64,000 nt of DNA from Apostichopus japonicus. Taxonomy: Eukaryota > Echinodermata > Holothuroidea > Aspidochirotida > Stichopodidae. Shown here piece by piece: positions 60,257 to 64,000 of the stretch. Made by a program: the position numbers and the translations under genes. Location of the stretch: contig NC_092572.1 of NCBI RefSeq assembly GCF_037975245.1, forward strand, positions 31,717,989 to 31,781,988. Direction: 5' to 3'. Within the stretch, counting starts at the first letter, position 1, and each line of letters opens with the position of its first letter. The notes beneath the pieces are model-generated. The model was not told the DNA's origin. It made no database searches and was given only the letters and a program-made list of their open reading frames with translations.

Positions 60257-61200
60257 CGCCTGAGTACTGTAGCATGCAAATCATCAGACGACAGCCTGCT
60301 GTACCAATGATTTCCCGCGTACACTGCCGTAGAGGTAAAATGTGAATTCCTTTTTGGGGGGATTTAATGGTCATGCATACTAAATGAGAACAATGTGCAT
60401 TTGGAACAATAACACTGGGGTGAATGATGAGGGGCTCTAAATACAAAAAAAGATCCCAGGAAAATTCAGTGATCCACATGAAAAAACAAAGGTATCTCAG
60501 GAGAATTTTGAGGATCAAAACCCTTTCTAAATGCCACCATTTTGCATGTAGGCACCATCAGGATTTGAAAATTTTTCAAAAGGGGAGGGGGACACCCCCT
60601 CCCTTTATACCCCTCCCCCAGGACGCGGATCACTGTCACAAATTACCCGGCTCTAAAAATGGTCTGGTGACAACCCTGCATATGAGGTATACACTTCGAC
60701 ATTTTGAAGTATCCTGACCGATCTAGAAAACATTGCCGCATTTTGTAATAATGTAATGCAGTTTATATCATGCCGTTCCAGGCGTTCCTACAACCTTTTG
60801 GCTAGAAAGTGACACAGGAAATCCTTAAAACCCAATAATGTGGACTAGAATGTTGATGAGGGCAAGGGCCTTACCACGAAGAACATTATTTTCGCAGGCG
60901 CCTGAACAAGCGATCTGATCGGTCCCCCCCCCCTCCCCCAACTCCCTTACTTTGATATGGATTTTCACAATACTGACCCGAATATAACTATCGCAAAACT
61001 TAACTTTATATTATTGTGGATTGAAGATTTCCCAATAGGATAACATTTAAAAAAAAAGTAATTTCATACAAGTTAACACATTTTAAAATTGTAACATTAA
61101 AATAACTCTATTAATACGTACTTTTTAAGGTATTTGGCTTTCTTAACAGTAGCTATGTACAGAATGTACATTAATTTATATACAAATAGCAGTTTTAATA
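60257..61200. other. No supported gene; includes repeat copy at 60,696-60,767
   Basis: No coding signal. The 72-bp repeat paired with 46,786-46,857 lies here, and C-rich runs occur at about 60,595 and 60,925. Confidence 0.5.
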
Positions 61201-61209
61201 AATATACTT

Positions 61210-61720
61210 CTTTCATTATATGGAAATCTCTCTTCATGCTATCAATTTCGAATCGATGTTGATGATATCAAACTCGATTATATGTTGATACTTTAAAATC
61301 CTCATCTGTGACGATGTTATCAAACTCCAATATATATATTAATGAAATTATTGTTCGTGAATCTTATTTTCTATATAATATAAACGCGAGTCCTTGTTCT
61401 TGCTATCATACGCGGATCTCTGTTGATGCTATCAAACGTAAACCTCCATTGTACCTTACAAGAACCTATGATGCTATTGAACACTAATCGCTGTTAATAT
61501 GAAGCCCGAGCATATCGTAACACATCGTAACACTAATCTGTACCGATCCTATTGCACCAGGCGAATCTCTATTGTTCGTACAGTAAACGCGAAGCTTTGT
61601 TGATCATATCGTTATTCGTTGATCCAATATTACGCTATTTTTTGTTAATCATATAGAGACGCGAATTTCTATTGATCTTAATGTACACAAATTTATGTTG
61701 AACCTTTCGCAATATTTCGT
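61210..61720. repeat. Degenerate short tandem repeat, unit about 45-60 bp
   Basis: Variants of GAATCTCTGTTGATGCTATC followed by AAACG recur, for example at about 61,225, 61,250, 61,415, 61,560 and 61,600. The repeats are heavily diverged and no frame is open across them. Confidence 0.55.
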
Positions 61721-63880
61721 TGAAAACCAACTGTCAACTATGTCCAGGTTCCAGGGTTTCTGTTATATAAGTTAATGCATGTTGATTTCATTCATATCTA
61801 GCAACGAGTAAACTGCTCAAGTTGCTCACATAGCGTGTCAGTAAATATTTACTGAAAACAAATTTTAAGATACGAATTTTCAGACCTAACTTAAACACTT
61901 GGTTTGACCGCATTCAATGCTTCATATACACTAGGAATAGTACATAATTATAGAATATTCATTTTATATTGATATTGTTCACCAACTGTACAATTACGCG
62001 TGACGAATAGTGTAAAGTAAGTAGGCCTGACGTTTCGGTCCTAGCAGGATCTTCTCCGTTTCCCCTCCCCACCCCCCCCCCCCCCTATGTCGCCCGTCTG
62101 CTCGTGGCTCTCTTCCAACTTTTTTCTCAACACTTGTCTGTCTTTGTCATTCTCTTGTTAAGAGATACTTTGTCTATCTACAGTTTATCTCCTACATATA
62201 CCTCTTCGCTTCCCCGGCCTATTGGTTTCATTCTTCTCTCCATCCAGTGTCTACTGATCCTCTTACATCTATCTGTTTTGTATTCACCCTGCTAATTAAC
62301 CTGTCTGTAATCTTTGCGTGTATTTGCCCCTCCTGTTACCGTTACTTGTTATTCAGCCTCATTCACTTGTAGGCCATCACATGACCATTTTCATCCGCCT
62401 CCTAAGATTCTGGAAATCTGGATAAATTGGAAATGCGCATACTCATAGCTAGTACAGCAACTACTGTTCATGTTCCGCCACCGTGCATCAGTAACTACTG
62501 TGCTGTGTTCGCAACACGGTAACATGTGTTACAGGTGGCACAGTAGTTACTGCAAAGCTGTTACACGTTCCATTGTAAGACAAAGAACTGCGCGACTGGA
62601 CAAGGAGTCTAGGAGTATGACGACGGGATCGGGAATGCCTATGATATAAACCTAAAGGAGGTACTGTACCACTTGATTCCAGTTCACACCTCTGTTAAAA
62701 AATCGTCATTCCGAGAACGAAGAAAGGACATGTTAGGGTATATCCATAGGCCTGCTTAAGTTATAGCATAAAGCTTATAATGACTAGTATAAATACGACT
62801 TCATTTTTGGAACCGCGTATTAATGAACACGCACTTGCCTAAATGGTTCGAGTTTTTAACGCCTAAGCAAAGCAACAGTAACGCTACTGACGGTCCAATG
62901 CATATAGGCCTGGGTTAGGCCTAGCTTAAGTTTGGCCTACAGTACTATTACTAGTAATAAGTCTAGGCCTACTTACACGCTCTGTGCACAGTGATACACT
63001 CCATTACTTTCTCTTAGCATGCTATATATCATGGGGCCAAAACAGACAACTTTATTGGCTACTCAGATGGAAAAGTGTCTGAAAGTGACCACTTGAAGAT
63101 CTAGTAATTCTTCACACGAATGTTTCCGTGTTCACCTTCTTGCTTGGCATACTGCCTGGTTTAGTGCTACAATCAGTGTTTGAGCCAAATTCAACATTTT
63201 TTGAATTTAACTTCTATGGTTATCATTTTAGAGAGGAAAATGTGGTGCTAGAGATCTCCGTGGTGAAGTTAGCCAAATAGCTATGTGTGAGAGATCATGT
63301 AGATGCAGCGTAGATTGGGTAATGAGGTTACAACAACGTTGAGCAGATCGCACAAACTGTGAAATGGAGTGTAACACAGTAGAACGGTGATGCACAGCAC
63401 TACTGCAGGCCTGGCTATTATGTTAATTGTACTTGAAAATTCATGTTCATATAGTTTGGTACCGGTGTGACAGTGCCTTTTGGCAATTGGGGTTGATGCT
63501 TGTTGTGTAACAAGGTAACCCTTCACTTTGGCTATAGCTATGCTGGCGGACTAGGCCTTGTGCATAGAACAGAACTGTGTTTAGACCTATGTCTAATCAG
63601 TTTTGATTTGGTATAGGTCCTTCCAAATTTTAGATCTAAACTATCAAATGCAGTTGTGATAATGTTTGTAAAATTTGCATACATGGGTAGCTTTGGTAAT
63701 GCATTTAAATGATGAAGTAATAACATGTTACCTTTATATGGGCACAACCACTATTGAATTAAAAGAAATGTAGGAAAGATATGATAAGAGAGTGGTTTCC
63801 TTCCTGTTTATGGTCATGTAGTTAGACAAGTTGAAAGTCAGTAGAAGAAGCATTTGATATTGATTTTACTACTTGTATAC
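61721..63880. other. No supported gene; includes a 15-bp perfect inverted repeat
   Basis: CAGTAACTACTGTGC (about 62,490) pairs with GCACAGTAGTTACTG (about 62,538). A C run lies near 62,071. Open frames are short and unrecognised. Confidence 0.5.
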
Positions 63881-63881
63881 A

Positions 63882-64000
63882 GTGGCGAGCGTCCGTACAG
63901 TCAGGGGGGGGGGGCGAATTCCCCCTGACAGACTCAAAAAGGACTGCTGGCGCCCTTTTCAGCTTCTTACCACTTTTTACTTATTCGCGATTATTGACTC
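63882..64000 (+). mobile_element. Left end of a DNA transposon, cut by the window edge
   Basis: CAGTGGCGAGCGTCCGTACA followed by a run of 10 G resembles the CAGTGGCG-type terminus common among animal DNA transposons. The other end is outside the window, so the family is open. Confidence 0.4.

Noticed and set aside
60017-60263. Frames of 67-90 codons in the R1 repeat
   Set aside because: The same frames are disrupted in the copy at 4,202-4,490, so they are not conserved coding sequence.

Overview
The window is animal nuclear DNA: AT-rich, repeat-dense, with spliced genes, long introns and several transposable elements. Domain content (death-fold NLR, six-bladed-type propeller exon, THAP and ZBAC transposon genes) suggests a marine invertebrate deuterostome, most likely an echinoderm such as a sea cucumber. 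That placement is inference from family resemblance and was not tested by a search.

Region 1 (1-14,700) holds no gene I can support. It contains AC/AT microsatellites, a 0.6 kb interspersed repeat (about 3,772-4,403), degenerate tandem repeats with a hairpin (7,040-7,442), a GGTCA-rich interspersed repeat, a complete 0.7 kb hAT-type MITE with 8-bp target duplication (10,815-11,524), and a duplicated segment of about 440 bp (13,862-14,515).

Region 2 (14,700-42,200) holds the main find, a plus-strand gene of at least 14 exons (22,318-39,443). It encodes DED-DED-NACHT-helical region-ZU5-UPA-Death domain, about 1,333 residues. The ZU5-UPA pair is the same module as the FIIND of vertebrate NLRP1 and CARD8 and the cleavage module of PIDD1. 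An S-F-S tripeptide sits at the end of ZU5, where those proteins cut themselves. The gene would therefore be an invertebrate NLRP1-like sensor carrying DEDs in front and a Death domain behind. One base appears to be missing in the NACHT exon, so this copy is either a pseudogene or carries a sequence error. A propeller exon at 14,723-15,502 lies upstream in a splice phase that fits the first DED exon. The introns hold a 292-bp x 4 tandem array, AT microsatellites and a small MITE.

Region 3 (42,200-64,000) is transposon territory. A unit of about 11.1 kb (48,465-59,575) has CA(A/T)AGGCGTAGG ends, an 8-bp TSD and subterminal inverted repeats. It carries a decayed ZBAC (P2X7-C-terminus-like) gene on plus and a decayed THAP gene on minus, which suggests a P-like DNA transposon. 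Nested inside it is a young Ty1/copia retrotransposon (54,121-58,569) with 222-bp LTRs differing at one base, a 5-bp TSD, and gag-pol broken in two places. Its ORF starts inside the LTR and translates through the initiator-tRNA primer-binding site. Further interspersed repeat copies, a polypurine tract and degenerate tandem repeats fill the rest.
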